From contig NZ_JACDXW010000009.1 in NCBI RefSeq assembly GCF_020539505.1, positions 1 through 58,839 on the forward strand: a stretch of DNA of 58,839 nt, written 5' to 3'. The DNA comes from Mesopusillimonas faecipullorum. GTDB lineage: Bacteria > Pseudomonadota > Gammaproteobacteria > Burkholderiales > Burkholderiaceae_B. The position numbers and the translations under genes were made by a program. Positions 34,201-43,124 of this stretch are shown here, in pieces. The notes below the pieces were generated by a model. That model worked only from the letters and a program-made list of their open reading frames with translations, did not search any database and was not told where the DNA came from. Every line of letters starts with the position of its first letter. The stretch's first letter is position 1.

Positions 34201-35664
34201 ATGACAGAAGACATCCTCATCAACGTCACGCCTTTCGAGACCCGGGTGGCCATCGTCGAGCAAGGCACAGCGCAAGAACTTCACATAGAGCGCAGTATTC
34301 AGCGCGGTCACGTGGGCAATCTTTATCTTGGCAAGGTGGTGCGCGTGTTGCCCGGCATGCAAAGCGCCTTTGTCGATATCGGCCTTGAGCGCGCGGCGTT
34401 CATACACGTCGGCGATTTACGCCAAAATCGCATGGAACGCGGGGCCAACGCAGCGCCTACCCCGATAGAAAAGCTGTTGTTTGAAGGGCAGTCTTTGCTG
34501 GTGCAAGTCATCAAAGACCCCCTAGGCAGCAAAGGGGCGCGGCTGTCCACCCACCTTAGCATCGCGGGGCGCATGCTGGTTTACCTGCCCTACGACCCTC
34601 ACGTTGGCATCTCTCAAAAAATCGGTTCTGAAGCTGAACGCCTGGCTTTGCGAGAGCGCGTGCAAGGCCTGCGCCCTGCTGACGAGACCGGGGGCTTTAT
34701 CGTTCGCACGCAAGCTGAAGACGCCTCTGACGAAGAACTAGCGTCCGACATCGTCTATCTGCGCACCTTGTGGTCGCGTATCCAGGCCAAGACACGCACT
34801 GTGCCGGTACCTGCCCTGTTATACGACGACCTTACGTTGGCGCAACGCGTGCTGCGCGACATGACCACGCCCAATACCAACGCGATTCTGGTCGACTCCC
34901 GCACCACCACACAAGACCTGACGGAATGGGCCGCTGTCTTTACGCCCTCGGTCAGTGATCGCATTCGTCATTACAGTGGCGAACGCCCCTTGTTTGATAC
35001 CGCCAACGTTGACGAAGAAATCGCACGCGCCTTGTCTCGCCGTGTCGACCTTAAGTCTGGCGGCTACCTCATCATCGATCAAACTGAAGCCCTGACAACG
35101 ATAGACGTCAACACCGGAGGCTATGTAGGCGGGCGCAACTTCGACGACACCATATTCAAAACCAATCTAGAGGCCGCCGTTGCCATCGCCCGCCAATTAC
35201 GTCTGCGTAATTTGGGCGGCATCATCATCATCGACTTTATCGATATGGATGACGCTGAGCATCGCGATGCGGTATTGGCAGAACTAAGAAAGGCTTTGGC
35301 CGGCGACCGCACCCGCGTAACGGTAAGCGGCTTCAGCCAGCTAGGTTTGGTCGAAATGACACGCAAGCGCACGCGCGATTCATTAGCCCACCAATTATGC
35401 GAAGTCTGCCCAACCTGCCAATCTCGCGGCATCGTCAAAACCCCGCGCACGGTCTGCTATGAAATTTTGCGTGAGATTTTGCGCGAATCACGTCAATTCA
35501 ACCCACGAGAATTCCGTATTCTGGCTTCGCAAAGTGTAATCGACCTGTTTCTTGAAGAAGAAAGCCAGCATCTTGCGATGCTGGGTGACTTTATCGCCAA
35601 GCCAGTTTCACTGAGTGTGGAAACCACATACTCTCAGGAAGAGTACGACATTATTTTGATTTGA
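34201..35664 (+). CDS. rng: Ribonuclease G
   Basis: RNase G is a 5'-end-sensing endoribonuclease that matures 16S rRNA and degrades mRNA. The 487-residue protein begins MTEDILINVTPFETRVA. It has an S1 domain (about 39-118), catalytic Asp302 and Asp345 (DVNTGG, IDFIDMDD; one residue off the E. coli RNase E numbering) and the zinc-link CPTC at 403-406. It lacks the long C-terminal scaffold of RNase E, so RNase G fits. The frame is open 35 codons further upstream through the tRNA terminator, but the family start is 34201. In many betaproteobacteria it follows maf and rlmH; they are not here. Confidence 0.95.
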   Translation: MTEDILINVTPFETRVAIVEQGTAQELHIERSIQRGHVGNLYLGKVVRVLPGMQSAFVDIGLERAAFIHVGDLRQNRMERGANAAPTPIEKLLFEGQSLLVQVIKDPLGSKGARLSTHLSIAGRMLVYLPYDPHVGISQKIGSEAERLALRERVQGLRPADETGGFIVRTQAEDASDEELASDIVYLRTLWSRIQAKTRTVPVPALLYDDLTLAQRVLRDMTTPNTNAILVDSRTTTQDLTEWAAVFTPSVSDRIRHYSGERPLFDTANVDEEIARALSRRVDLKSGGYLIIDQTEALTTIDVNTGGYVGGRNFDDTIFKTNLEAAVAIARQLRLRNLGGIIIIDFIDMDDAEHRDAVLAELRKALAGDRTRVTVSGFSQLGLVEMTRKRTRDSLAHQLCEVCPTCQSRGIVKTPRTVCYEILREILRESRQFNPREFRILASQSVIDLFLEEESQHLAMLGDFIAKPVSLSVETTYSQEEYDIILI

Positions 35665-35674
35665 TGCTTGCGGC

Positions 35675-35706
35675 TGGCGCCGTACGCCTTTAAGCGTTAG
35701 GCGCCA
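35675..35706. terminator. Hairpin between convergent rng and the lipoprotein gene
   Basis: TGGCGCC (35675-35681) pairs with GGCGCCA (35700-35706), with an inner ACGC/GCGT stem. It has no T run in either direction. It probably ends or stabilises both converging transcripts. Confidence 0.45.
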
Positions 35707-35715
35707 TCTGCCGGT

Positions 35716-36222
35716 TTAAAGGATTCTGATGCCAGGCTCAGAACCCTCAAGGCCACCGTCGCTATCTTCCTCTTCGCTCTCGATTTCTATCCAGTCTTCA
35801 TTGCCCTCTTGGCCTGGGCAAAGGTCGGGGCGCAATATAACGTTATAGATAGAGTTGATTTGCGCTTTGGAAGGCGTGTAGTAACTGAATAAATCAGCTT
35901 TAGTTGTCAGGTCTTGCATCATCTGCAAGCCCAACACCAAGGTTGCGCTAAGGTTTTCCGCCCCGGGTTTATAAGCCTTGGTAATGCGTGCATAGGTGGC
36001 ATTGCTGCCGTCTACCGCGAATTTCACGTCGCCACCGCACAGCGCTTGATGACGAAACACGGCGCGCTGGATTTTGACGAAATCCATAGGCAAACGACGG
36101 CTTTCACGCTGATAAGTCTCGCGTTCGAGTTGGCTCAAGCCTATGCTGCCCGAGCCGGCTCCGGTAGAGGCGCACCCTACGGTTGCCAGGCAAGCCAACA
36201 CACCCATCCATCGTTTCATCAT
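35716..36222 (-). CDS. Small lipoprotein of unknown function
   Basis: From ATG 36222 (GAGGA 7 bases upstream) the product has 168 residues. A lipoprotein signal (LACLATVGC) is followed by a soluble domain. Two Cys (in HQALCGGDVKF and RPDLCPGQ) may form a disulfide. A strongly acidic C-terminus follows (about residues 145-160, Glu/Asp/Ser-rich). I do not recognise a family. Its start lies one base after the msbA stop, so it is likely co-expressed with MsbA. A role in LPS transport or envelope assembly is only a guess from that. Confidence 0.75.
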   Translation of the reverse strand: MMKRWMGVLACLATVGCASTGAGSGSIGLSQLERETYQRESRRLPMDFVKIQRAVFRHQALCGGDVKFAVDGSNATYARITKAYKPGAENLSATLVLGLQMMQDLTTKADLFSYYTPSKAQINSIYNVILRPDLCPGQEGNEDWIEIESEEEDSDGGLEGSEPGIRIL

Positions 36223-36223
36223 G

Positions 36224-38068
36224 TCATTCCTCTTCGTTTTCAGGGCGAAGCGTGGGCTGCGCCGACTCGTTGGCGGTGTCGCCAGGCATTTGTTGAAACT
36301 GCATCTGATATAGCGCCGCGTACAAGCCGCCTTTGGCCAGCAGCTCGTCATGCGAACCCTGCTCAATGATGCGGCCGGCATCCAGCACTAGAATTTTGTC
36401 GGCCTTTTGTACGGTAGAAAGCCTATGGGCGATGACCAGCGTGGTACGCCCCGCCATAAGACGGTCTAGAGAAGCCTGAACTTGGCTCTCGGATTCGCTG
36501 TCCAGCGCCGAGGTCGCCTCATCCAGGATCAAGATAGGGGCATTCTTGATCAGGGCCCGCGCAATAGCCAAGCGCTGACGCTGCCCGCCCGACAACACAT
36601 TTGCGTTCTCGCCCACTTTGGCCTGCAGGCCATGTGGATGTGAATCGACGAATTCGCGCAAATGCGCCGCATCAATGGCGGCATTGATTTCTTGTTCGCT
36701 GGCTTCGTGCAGGGCGCCGTAACCGACGTTATCGGCAATCGTACCTTCGAACATGACGACATCTTGGCTGACCAAGGATAACTGAGCCCGAAGGCTGGAC
36801 AGTGTGCAATCCGTGATGAGATTCCCATCTACGTATACGCCGCCCTCGGTTGGCGTGACAAAGCGCGGCAGCATATTGGCCAGCGTGGTTTTCCCGCTAC
36901 CCGAACGCCCTACCAAGGCCACGGTTTGCCCAGGTTCTATCGTAAAGGAAACATCGGCCAGCGTGTCGGCTGCAGCCCCTGGGAAGCGATGACGGATATC
37001 GCGAAACTCTACCTTGCCCCGCACAGGCGACGGCAAGGCATGCTTGCCTTGATCCGTTTCCCCGACCTCATCGATCAGCGTGAACACGCTTTCTGCGGAA
37101 ACCAGCATACGCTGCATCTTGCTTGCAACGTTCGTCAGGCGCTTCACCGGATCGAAAATCTGTGCCAAGGCCGCCATGAAAGCTGCGAACCCGCCCACAG
37201 TGAGCGTGTCGGCATTGGCCTGGTACAAGGCCACGGCAATCACCGACGCCACCGCTATCGCTATGGCCACCTGTGTCAGGGGCGTCATCGCCGCATCAGC
37301 GCTGGCAGCCCGCATGGCAAAACGACGCAAACGCGCGTTGACGTAATCAAAGCGCTCGGACTCCCGCGCTTTACCGTCGAAAAGCTTGATCACACGCTGG
37401 CCGTCTATGCCTTCACGCACCACACGCGTCAACTCGGCATTCATGGTGATGGTGTCGCGGTTGATGCGGCGCAAACGCTTGATAAACAAGCGTGCGATGA
37501 ACGTGGACACCGGCAACATGACGATGACGATCAATGTGAGTTGCCAAGACATGTATAAAAGCACGCCCAACAACGCCACAACAATAAGCACTTCTTTGAC
37601 AATGACGGTAATGACCTCGGTGGCCATGCTGGTAACCACACCAGCGTCTACTGTAAAGCGGTTAAGCAGGCGCCCCGTGTCACCACGCTTGAAGGCCTCG
37701 TCGGGGAGTTCAAGCAAACGCGAAAACATATCTTTGCGTATACCCAACAACATATTGTTGGCTACCCACGAAAGCAGGTAATCGCTGGCAAAGTTACTGA
37801 AACCGCGCACCAGGGTAAGGCCAATGACCGCCAGGGGGATCATCCACACGTATTGCGGCTTGGCGCCCGAGAATCCTTCGTCCAGCAAAGGTTTCATGAT
37901 GATGGCGAGTGTGGGTTGCGTGGCTGCGGCCAGGCTGACCATCAGCGTCGCCAACACGACGACTTTCCAATAGGGCCCAACCCTGAGGTAAATGCGGCGC
38001 CACAGCGAAAACTCCACGGGCGCGCCGGCAGCGTGCCGGGCGGAAGACTCTTGGCTCAAAACGTCCAC
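36224..38068 (-). CDS. msbA: Lipid A flippase MsbA-type ABC transporter
   Basis: MsbA flips lipid A-core across the inner membrane. The 614-residue half-transporter has a six-helix membrane domain (residues about 25-330) with the conserved ending (DPVKRLTNVASKMQRMLVSAE). The ATPase has Walker A GRSGSGKTT, signature LSGGQRQRLAIARAL, Walker B ILILDEATSALDS and switch His (AHRLST). The start is a GTG at 38068 with weak ribosome binding site complementarity. Nearby heptosyltransferase and ligase genes support the lipid A assignment. It is followed directly by an unknown lipoprotein gene. Confidence 0.93.
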   Translation of the reverse strand: MDVLSQESSARHAAGAPVEFSLWRRIYLRVGPYWKVVVLATLMVSLAAATQPTLAIIMKPLLDEGFSGAKPQYVWMIPLAVIGLTLVRGFSNFASDYLLSWVANNMLLGIRKDMFSRLLELPDEAFKRGDTGRLLNRFTVDAGVVTSMATEVITVIVKEVLIVVALLGVLLYMSWQLTLIVIVMLPVSTFIARLFIKRLRRINRDTITMNAELTRVVREGIDGQRVIKLFDGKARESERFDYVNARLRRFAMRAASADAAMTPLTQVAIAIAVASVIAVALYQANADTLTVGGFAAFMAALAQIFDPVKRLTNVASKMQRMLVSAESVFTLIDEVGETDQGKHALPSPVRGKVEFRDIRHRFPGAAADTLADVSFTIEPGQTVALVGRSGSGKTTLANMLPRFVTPTEGGVYVDGNLITDCTLSSLRAQLSLVSQDVVMFEGTIADNVGYGALHEASEQEINAAIDAAHLREFVDSHPHGLQAKVGENANVLSGGQRQRLAIARALIKNAPILILDEATSALDSESESQVQASLDRLMAGRTTLVIAHRLSTVQKADKILVLDAGRIIEQGSHDELLAKGGLYAALYQMQFQQMPGDTANESAQPTLRPENEEE

Positions 38069-38120
38069 TCACTTTTATACTGGGAGAGTTTGCCATTTTA
38101 GCGTGCTGCCGCTGCACCCG

Positions 38121-39092
38121 ATGACCTCCTCTACCAAAGCATCAGAAACCATTTTTGTACGCCTGCCCAACTGGGTGGGTGATGTTTGCATGAGCTTGCC
38201 CAGCCTGGCCCTGCTTAGCCAAACCGGGCGCCCGGTGATTGTTTGTGCGCGGCCCTGGGCGCAGGAGCTGCTCTCGGGACACACGGAACTACACGGTTTT
38301 ATTCCCATGAGCAGCAAACTATGGCAAGACCGAGCCGCCGTGTCGCAGGCACGAGCGCATCAAGCTGCACGAGGCCTGCTGCTGCCCGACTCGCTTTCCA
38401 GTGCATTGGCATTCCGTCTGGCCGGCCTACCTTGCGCGGGCTATCGAGACGACGGGCGCAGCCTGTTATTGCGCTGGCCCATGAACAAGCCTACGCAAAG
38501 CTTGCATGCCGTGCAGTCATGGCATCATCTAACCATGAACACCTTGGCGCAGTGGCAGCTACCCATTCACAATCGCGAAGTCCCGCAAGAGCTGGGCCTA
38601 CACACCACCGAAGCCCAAAAGCAACAAGCCCAAGCTGCCCTGGTCAGCGTTGGCTTGGCCGACCAACCCTTCGTACTCATTGCCCCAACCGCTACGGGCT
38701 TGCATAAAGGCCGCATCAAGGTTTGGTCAGGTTTTCGCGAGCTTACCTCTTTGCTACAGGCCCAGGGCGTAAAGGTTGCCATGTGCCCGCCCCCCTCCGA
38801 AACCGGGCAAGCACGCGCGGCAGTGCCGGAGGCTGTTTGCCTACCCCCTCTGCCCTTAGGGGCGTTTGCTACACTCACTGGCATGGCTGCGCTGGTCGTA
38901 TGTAACGATTCCGGCGTGTCTCATTTGGCAGCGGCTGTCAACGCGCCCCAGCTTACGCTGTTTGGCGTCACCAGTCCGTCGCGAACTGGCCCTTGGTCAC
39001 CGAATGCACAATGTCTGGGCGAGATGGACGCCTGGCCTACCGTCCAAACCGTCTTCTCCCAAGTCATGGCCCAGCTGGGCAAAGCCCACTAA
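38121..39092 (+). CDS. Glycosyltransferase family 9, ADP-heptose:LPS heptosyltransferase (WaaF-like)
   Basis: The 323-residue protein begins ETIFVRLPNWVGDVCMSLPS, the classic heptosyltransferase II type N-terminus. It has the donor-binding VVCNDSGVSHLAAAVNAPQL followed by TLFGVTSPSRTGPW. The latter is the GATxPxxTxP-like motif of WaaF, which transfers the second heptose in the LPS core. The start 38121 is divergent from msbA, 52 bases away. An in-frame GTG 18 bases earlier is an alternative. It is followed 12 bases later by a DUF218 gene in the same direction. Confidence 0.85.
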   Translation: MTSSTKASETIFVRLPNWVGDVCMSLPSLALLSQTGRPVIVCARPWAQELLSGHTELHGFIPMSSKLWQDRAAVSQARAHQAARGLLLPDSLSSALAFRLAGLPCAGYRDDGRSLLLRWPMNKPTQSLHAVQSWHHLTMNTLAQWQLPIHNREVPQELGLHTTEAQKQQAQAALVSVGLADQPFVLIAPTATGLHKGRIKVWSGFRELTSLLQAQGVKVAMCPPPSETGQARAAVPEAVCLPPLPLGAFATLTGMAALVVCNDSGVSHLAAAVNAPQLTLFGVTSPSRTGPWSPNAQCLGEMDAWPTVQTVFSQVMAQLGKAH

Positions 39093-39104
39093 CACCACAC
39101 CCCA

Positions 39105-39869
39105 ATGTCGCTATCGAATTTTCTGGCACAGTTCATTATCCCGCTCAATCTTTGCGTGGCTCTGCTATGTGGCGCTGTCCTTATGCGCATACTGCGTTGC
39201 CGGCGCACAGCCAAGCTTCTGGTCGTTGTTGCGCTGATTTGGGGCGGCATGTGGTCATTGCCGGCCACCTCGCTTTGGGCCGGTGGTTGGCTGGAACAAC
39301 GCTATCCCTACCAAGCGCCACAAGATTTGCCCAAGGCGGAGGCTATTGTCGTGCTGGGGGGACATACCGCAGGCGGGAGGCCCAACTGGTTTGAAGACTA
39401 CGACCCCGACAAGCGTATTACACGTAGCGACACGGCTGCTCAGCTTTACCACGCCAACCGGGCTCCGCTCATGGTGCTGTCAGGTGCCTTACTGGACGGC
39501 AGTACCAGTGAAGCGCAAACCATGGCCGCAGCGCTGGAGCGCGAGCAAATACCCGCCGAGGCCATGATTCTGGAAGAACGCAGTCAAAACACCCGTGAAA
39601 ATGCCTTGTTCACCCAACAAGAACTGAATGAGCGGAAAATAGGGCCGGTGCTGCTGGTGACCTCGGGTTTACACATGCCCAGAGCCATGGCTGCTTTTAA
39701 GAAACTGGACATAGCCGTCACTGCGGCCCCTTCCCCACCACAGATCGTTGCCCCCCAAGACCCTGAGTTTTCGATGTGGCTACCTAACGAACGGGCCCTC
39801 GCGGCTTCGCGTTCGATCATTAAGGAATACGCCGCTTTGCTGCTTTATTGGGTGCGAGGCTGGGCCTGA
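39105..39869 (+). CDS. YdcF/ElyC-type DUF218 membrane protein
   Basis: The 254-residue protein has two N-terminal membrane helices and then the DUF218 domain: AEAIVVLGGHTAG (nucleotide-like binding loop), LEERSQNTRENALF and LLVTSGLHMPRAMAAF. ElyC is linked to envelope integrity and undecaprenyl-phosphate metabolism in E. coli. The biochemical activity is unsettled. It is paired with the heptosyltransferase gene and convergent with the ligase-like gene, so an envelope polysaccharide role fits. Confidence 0.88.
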   Translation: MSLSNFLAQFIIPLNLCVALLCGAVLMRILRCRRTAKLLVVVALIWGGMWSLPATSLWAGGWLEQRYPYQAPQDLPKAEAIVVLGGHTAGGRPNWFEDYDPDKRITRSDTAAQLYHANRAPLMVLSGALLDGSTSEAQTMAAALEREQIPAEAMILEERSQNTRENALFTQQELNERKIGPVLLVTSGLHMPRAMAAFKKLDIAVTAAPSPPQIVAPQDPEFSMWLPNERALAASRSIIKEYAALLLYWVRGWA

Positions 39870-39876
39870 GGCCGCT

Positions 39877-41118
39877 TTAGTCGTAGCGCCGCACCATAGA
39901 CCAACAAATGACGACGCCAAAAAAGTACACCATGACCCCACTGTTATGACTTAGAAAGGTCTGGGAAAGGCCATAGCATATATACGACACGCACAGTACC
40001 GCCCCTGCCAATGCATAAGGCCGAGCCTGCACGTTACTTGAGCACATCCGACCCGCAAACGCAGCCAACGGTACCAAATACAAGGCCAGCAGCAGACCCA
40101 GCCCTATCAAGCCTCGTCGGGCCGTCATATCCACGTACTCATTGTGCAGATGGCCAAAATTCGTCACGATAGGGTCGACTTTTCCTTCCTCGACCAGCGT
40201 TTCCATATAGCGCTGCATGCCCTGCCCCCCCATGCCGATCAGAGGCGATTCGCGGGCAATCAACAAGCCTGTACGCCACATCTCGAAGCGTGCCCCCACC
40301 GAGGTGTCGACCCTGGCTTGATCAAGATATAGCTGTACATCGCTGACGGCGAGTTCCACGCGCTGTTGGACTCCGGTGGAAGGGGCTTGATACAGCACTG
40401 CGACAAGCAACACCATAAGCGCCACAAAGCCGCTTAACAAGTACTTGGGCAAACGATCCCGGTAGCCGAACAGTATCAACAAGAGTACCAAAGGTGCTCC
40501 TATCCACCCGCCTCGCGAGCCGGACAGAAAAGAAGCCGCCAAACCAGAGAAAAAGCCAAGCAACAGCCACGCGCTCCAGATGGATGAACGCCGATCAAAC
40601 CACGCCCAACCCACACCCGCCAGGCTCATCATGCCCAGCAGCATGGCAATGTTGCCAAACTGAATAATAAGGGTGTAGCCCTCTATGCTTTCCATCCCCA
40701 GTATCCAGCGCTGCCAGCCAGACCACACCCCAACCGCAATAGCGCCGGCGGCGATGCCGCCCCAAAAACACGCGGCTTTGGGCGCATGCCGCAACAGCCA
40801 TAGCAAGGCCACCATCGCACACACAATGCGCACGGATTTGTCGAAACGGCTGGAGGATTGCCCATCCAGCCAAATCTCAAGCGCCCAGCCCAGAAAAAAC
40901 AAGCCAAACACCCATAACAGGCGTTTATCTTCCCTTTGCAATTCAGGCCAAACCCCCGGGCGCGCGAGCACCGTCAAACCCGCAAGAAACAGCAAAGCTG
41001 AGCCCACCGAGTAGCCTGATGGCACCACTAAGGAAATAGAGAAAAAAAGGAAGACGGCCAGGCAGGTATAGCGCTGAGCCAGCATGCCGGAAGAAACAGC
41101 AGACGCGGCGGAAGGCAT
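39877..41118 (-). CDS. O-antigen ligase/polymerase-like membrane protein (Wzy_C)
   Basis: The 413-residue protein has about ten to twelve membrane helices and the Wzy_C signature (SGSRGGWIGAPLVLLLILFG). A large periplasmic loop with RFEMWRTGLLIARESPLIGMG leads to HLHNEYVDMTARRGLIGLG. Such proteins either ligate O-antigen to lipid A-core (WaaL) or polymerise it (Wzy). Being next to core genes favours the ligase. The start 41118 is chosen over an in-frame TTG at 41193; no good ribosome binding site is visible. It lies 38 bases after a polysaccharide deacetylase gene. Confidence 0.82.
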   Translation of the reverse strand: MPSAASAVSSGMLAQRYTCLAVFLFFSISLVVPSGYSVGSALLFLAGLTVLARPGVWPELQREDKRLLWVFGLFFLGWALEIWLDGQSSSRFDKSVRIVCAMVALLWLLRHAPKAACFWGGIAAGAIAVGVWSGWQRWILGMESIEGYTLIIQFGNIAMLLGMMSLAGVGWAWFDRRSSIWSAWLLLGFFSGLAASFLSGSRGGWIGAPLVLLLILFGYRDRLPKYLLSGFVALMVLLVAVLYQAPSTGVQQRVELAVSDVQLYLDQARVDTSVGARFEMWRTGLLIARESPLIGMGGQGMQRYMETLVEEGKVDPIVTNFGHLHNEYVDMTARRGLIGLGLLLALYLVPLAAFAGRMCSSNVQARPYALAGAVLCVSYICYGLSQTFLSHNSGVMVYFFGVVICWSMVRRYD

Positions 41119-41156
41119 GATAGAAGAGAGAAAGAGTGGAAAAGAGAGGAAGGGTT

Positions 41157-41987
41157 TCAGCTGCGCTTGGCAGCACGACGCCAACGCTTCCAAGCATGGA
41201 ACAAGGGCCCGACAACACGCCCCTGCCCTACCTGAATACGCCGTCCGACCGAAGCCCCGTGAGTATTGCGCACGGCAAAACGGTAAATGTGGCTGGCATC
41301 ACCACCCACCAGATTTTGGCCAAAAGGCTCGGTGGTATACAGATAACGGAAACCTGCTTCTTGGGCAATACGCTGGTAGTCGGCATCGAAATAACCTTGA
41401 GGCCAGCATAAATGTTCGGAAGCCTCGCCGAAATGAGCCAAAAAAGCTTCGCGAGACTGTTCAAGCTCTTCGCGCATACGTTGGTTCTTGTTGGCGGCCT
41501 CAACTCGGTCCCAGCGTGTATGGGTATGGCTATGGCTATGGAACTCGGCATAGCCGCCATCGCGCATGGCTTTTACTTCGCTCCAGCGAAGCATGACACT
41601 ATCGGCCTGCCCCTGAGCGATACGCGCTTCGCATTCCTGATGCGATACGGTGTCATGGGCCGGCATCTCGGTGCGCACCGGCCCTTCGCCCAATTGCCCG
41701 GTGACGACGAAAAACGTAGCGTGGTAGCCATGCCGCTTAAGCAGCGGATAGGCATAAATCCAGTTATCCAAATAACCGTCGTCGAAAGTGATCAACACAG
41801 AACGCGCCGGGGCGAGCCGGCGGCCAGATAGGTGATCCGCGAATTCGTCCGTCGTCAGAGCACGGTAGCCATGCTGCGCCAGCCAAGCCAGTTGGGAGTC
41901 GAAATTCTCGGGCGTCACCGAAATAAAGCCGCCCGCCGGCGACACATGGTGATACATCAAGACGGGTATGGAATGGGCGTATATCAT
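41157..41987 (-). CDS. Polysaccharide deacetylase (NodB/CE4 family)
   Basis: The 276-residue protein has the CE4 metal site: ITFDDGY near residue 66 (catalytic Asp and metal Asp) and FHSHSHTH (metal His pair). IPVLMYHHVSP at the N-terminus marks the family start. No signal peptide is seen, so it probably acts on a lipid-linked or cytoplasmic-face sugar. It lies between a GT4 and the ligase-like gene, suggesting sugar modification in LPS core or O-antigen assembly, such as removing an N-acetyl group. Substrate unproven. Confidence 0.87.
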   Translation of the reverse strand: MIYAHSIPVLMYHHVSPAGGFISVTPENFDSQLAWLAQHGYRALTTDEFADHLSGRRLAPARSVLITFDDGYLDNWIYAYPLLKRHGYHATFFVVTGQLGEGPVRTEMPAHDTVSHQECEARIAQGQADSVMLRWSEVKAMRDGGYAEFHSHSHTHTRWDRVEAANKNQRMREELEQSREAFLAHFGEASEHLCWPQGYFDADYQRIAQEAGFRYLYTTEPFGQNLVGGDASHIYRFAVRNTHGASVGRRIQVGQGRVVGPLFHAWKRWRRAAKRS

Positions 41988-42011
41988 GTGTTCATCCTGT
42001 TTCAGCGCTAT

Positions 42012-43124
42012 TCAGGCCGGCTTTCCGGCACCACGCTCGCTCAGCCATCGACCATAGCAGGCTTCCACGCGCTCTACCATGCCTTCGGGCGTGAATTTGC
42101 CTTGCTCAAGTATGAGGCGCAGCCCGGCACTGCCCATTTCGCGACGCAGCGCTGGGTCATCCAGCAATTTGCGCAAGGCCTGCATCAACACCTGGGCGTC
42201 ACCCACCGGCACCAGCAAGCCAGTGACGTTTTCGCTCAGCATCTCGGGCACGCCATCGACCCTGGTGCCCACTACGGGCAAACCCGCCATGGCAGCCTCG
42301 ACAAACACGGTGCCAGAAGCCTCTTGCTCTGTCGCCAGGGCAAAAACATCCAGCCCTTTAAGCAAATTGGGGACATCGCCCCGACGCCCCAGCAAATGCA
42401 CTTGCTGCTGCAAGCCGGCTTGCTCAATGCTTTGCTGCAGCTGCTGAAACACCGGTTCGCCATCACCAATGAATACCAGATGCACATTGGGTCGTTCACG
42501 TAAAAGCGGCTGCATCGCCTGGAACAGCGTCGCATGGCCTTTTCGAGGGCGCATGGCGGCTACGCAACCGACAATGACGGCCTGCTCATCCAGACCCAGC
42601 TCGGCCCGCAAAGTGGAGTCTTGCTCGGGTATCTGCAAAGAGACGACGGGATACACCACCGCAACCTTATTGGGGGCGACACCCCGTTCTATCAGTGACT
42701 GGCGCACGAACTCGCTGGGCGTGACAACGCAATGCGGAATGCGTGTGTAAGACAATAGTGAACGCGGCCGCTTGGCCAAATGCCGGGTACGCACGATCAA
42801 GGGTGTACCCGCCAAGCGCCCTGCCAGGCCGGCCAATAAAGCGTCACGGCGGCTGTGCGTGTTAAGCACGTCAAAACGCCCGTCTTTGAGAATACGACGG
42901 ACCTGCGCCACGCCGCGCCAATAATTCAGCGTGCCATCCATAGGCAGTGTGTGAACGGTGAAGCCACTTTCACGTAGTCGGGCTGTCAGTTCCGCTTCCG
43001 GTTGGCAAATAGCTTCCAGATGATGGCCACGCTCGCGCATCAGCAGCATCATCCGATAAATGTATTGCTCTTGGCCGCCCCAGTCGGTGGCGGCCTCGGA
43101 ATGGACAATGCGCAAAGGCTTCAT
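42012..43124 (-). CDS. Glycosyltransferase family 4
   Basis: The 370-residue protein has the GT4 layout: acceptor domain start RIVHSEAATDWGGQEQYIYR, and donor domain VGCVAAMRPRKGHATLFQAM and QEASGTVFVEAAMAGLPVVGT (EX7E motif). Proteins beginning with this Trp-Gly-Gly-Gln-Glu motif act in LPS core or polysaccharide synthesis. The ATG at 43124 overlaps the dnaE stop (ATGA), giving coupled translation from the DNA polymerase gene. An upstream extension in frame lies inside dnaE. Donor and acceptor sugars are unknown. Confidence 0.87.
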   Translation of the reverse strand: MKPLRIVHSEAATDWGGQEQYIYRMMLLMRERGHHLEAICQPEAELTARLRESGFTVHTLPMDGTLNYWRGVAQVRRILKDGRFDVLNTHSRRDALLAGLAGRLAGTPLIVRTRHLAKRPRSLLSYTRIPHCVVTPSEFVRQSLIERGVAPNKVAVVYPVVSLQIPEQDSTLRAELGLDEQAVIVGCVAAMRPRKGHATLFQAMQPLLRERPNVHLVFIGDGEPVFQQLQQSIEQAGLQQQVHLLGRRGDVPNLLKGLDVFALATEQEASGTVFVEAAMAGLPVVGTRVDGVPEMLSENVTGLLVPVGDAQVLMQALRKLLDDPALRREMGSAGLRLILEQGKFTPEGMVERVEACYGRWLSERGAGKPA

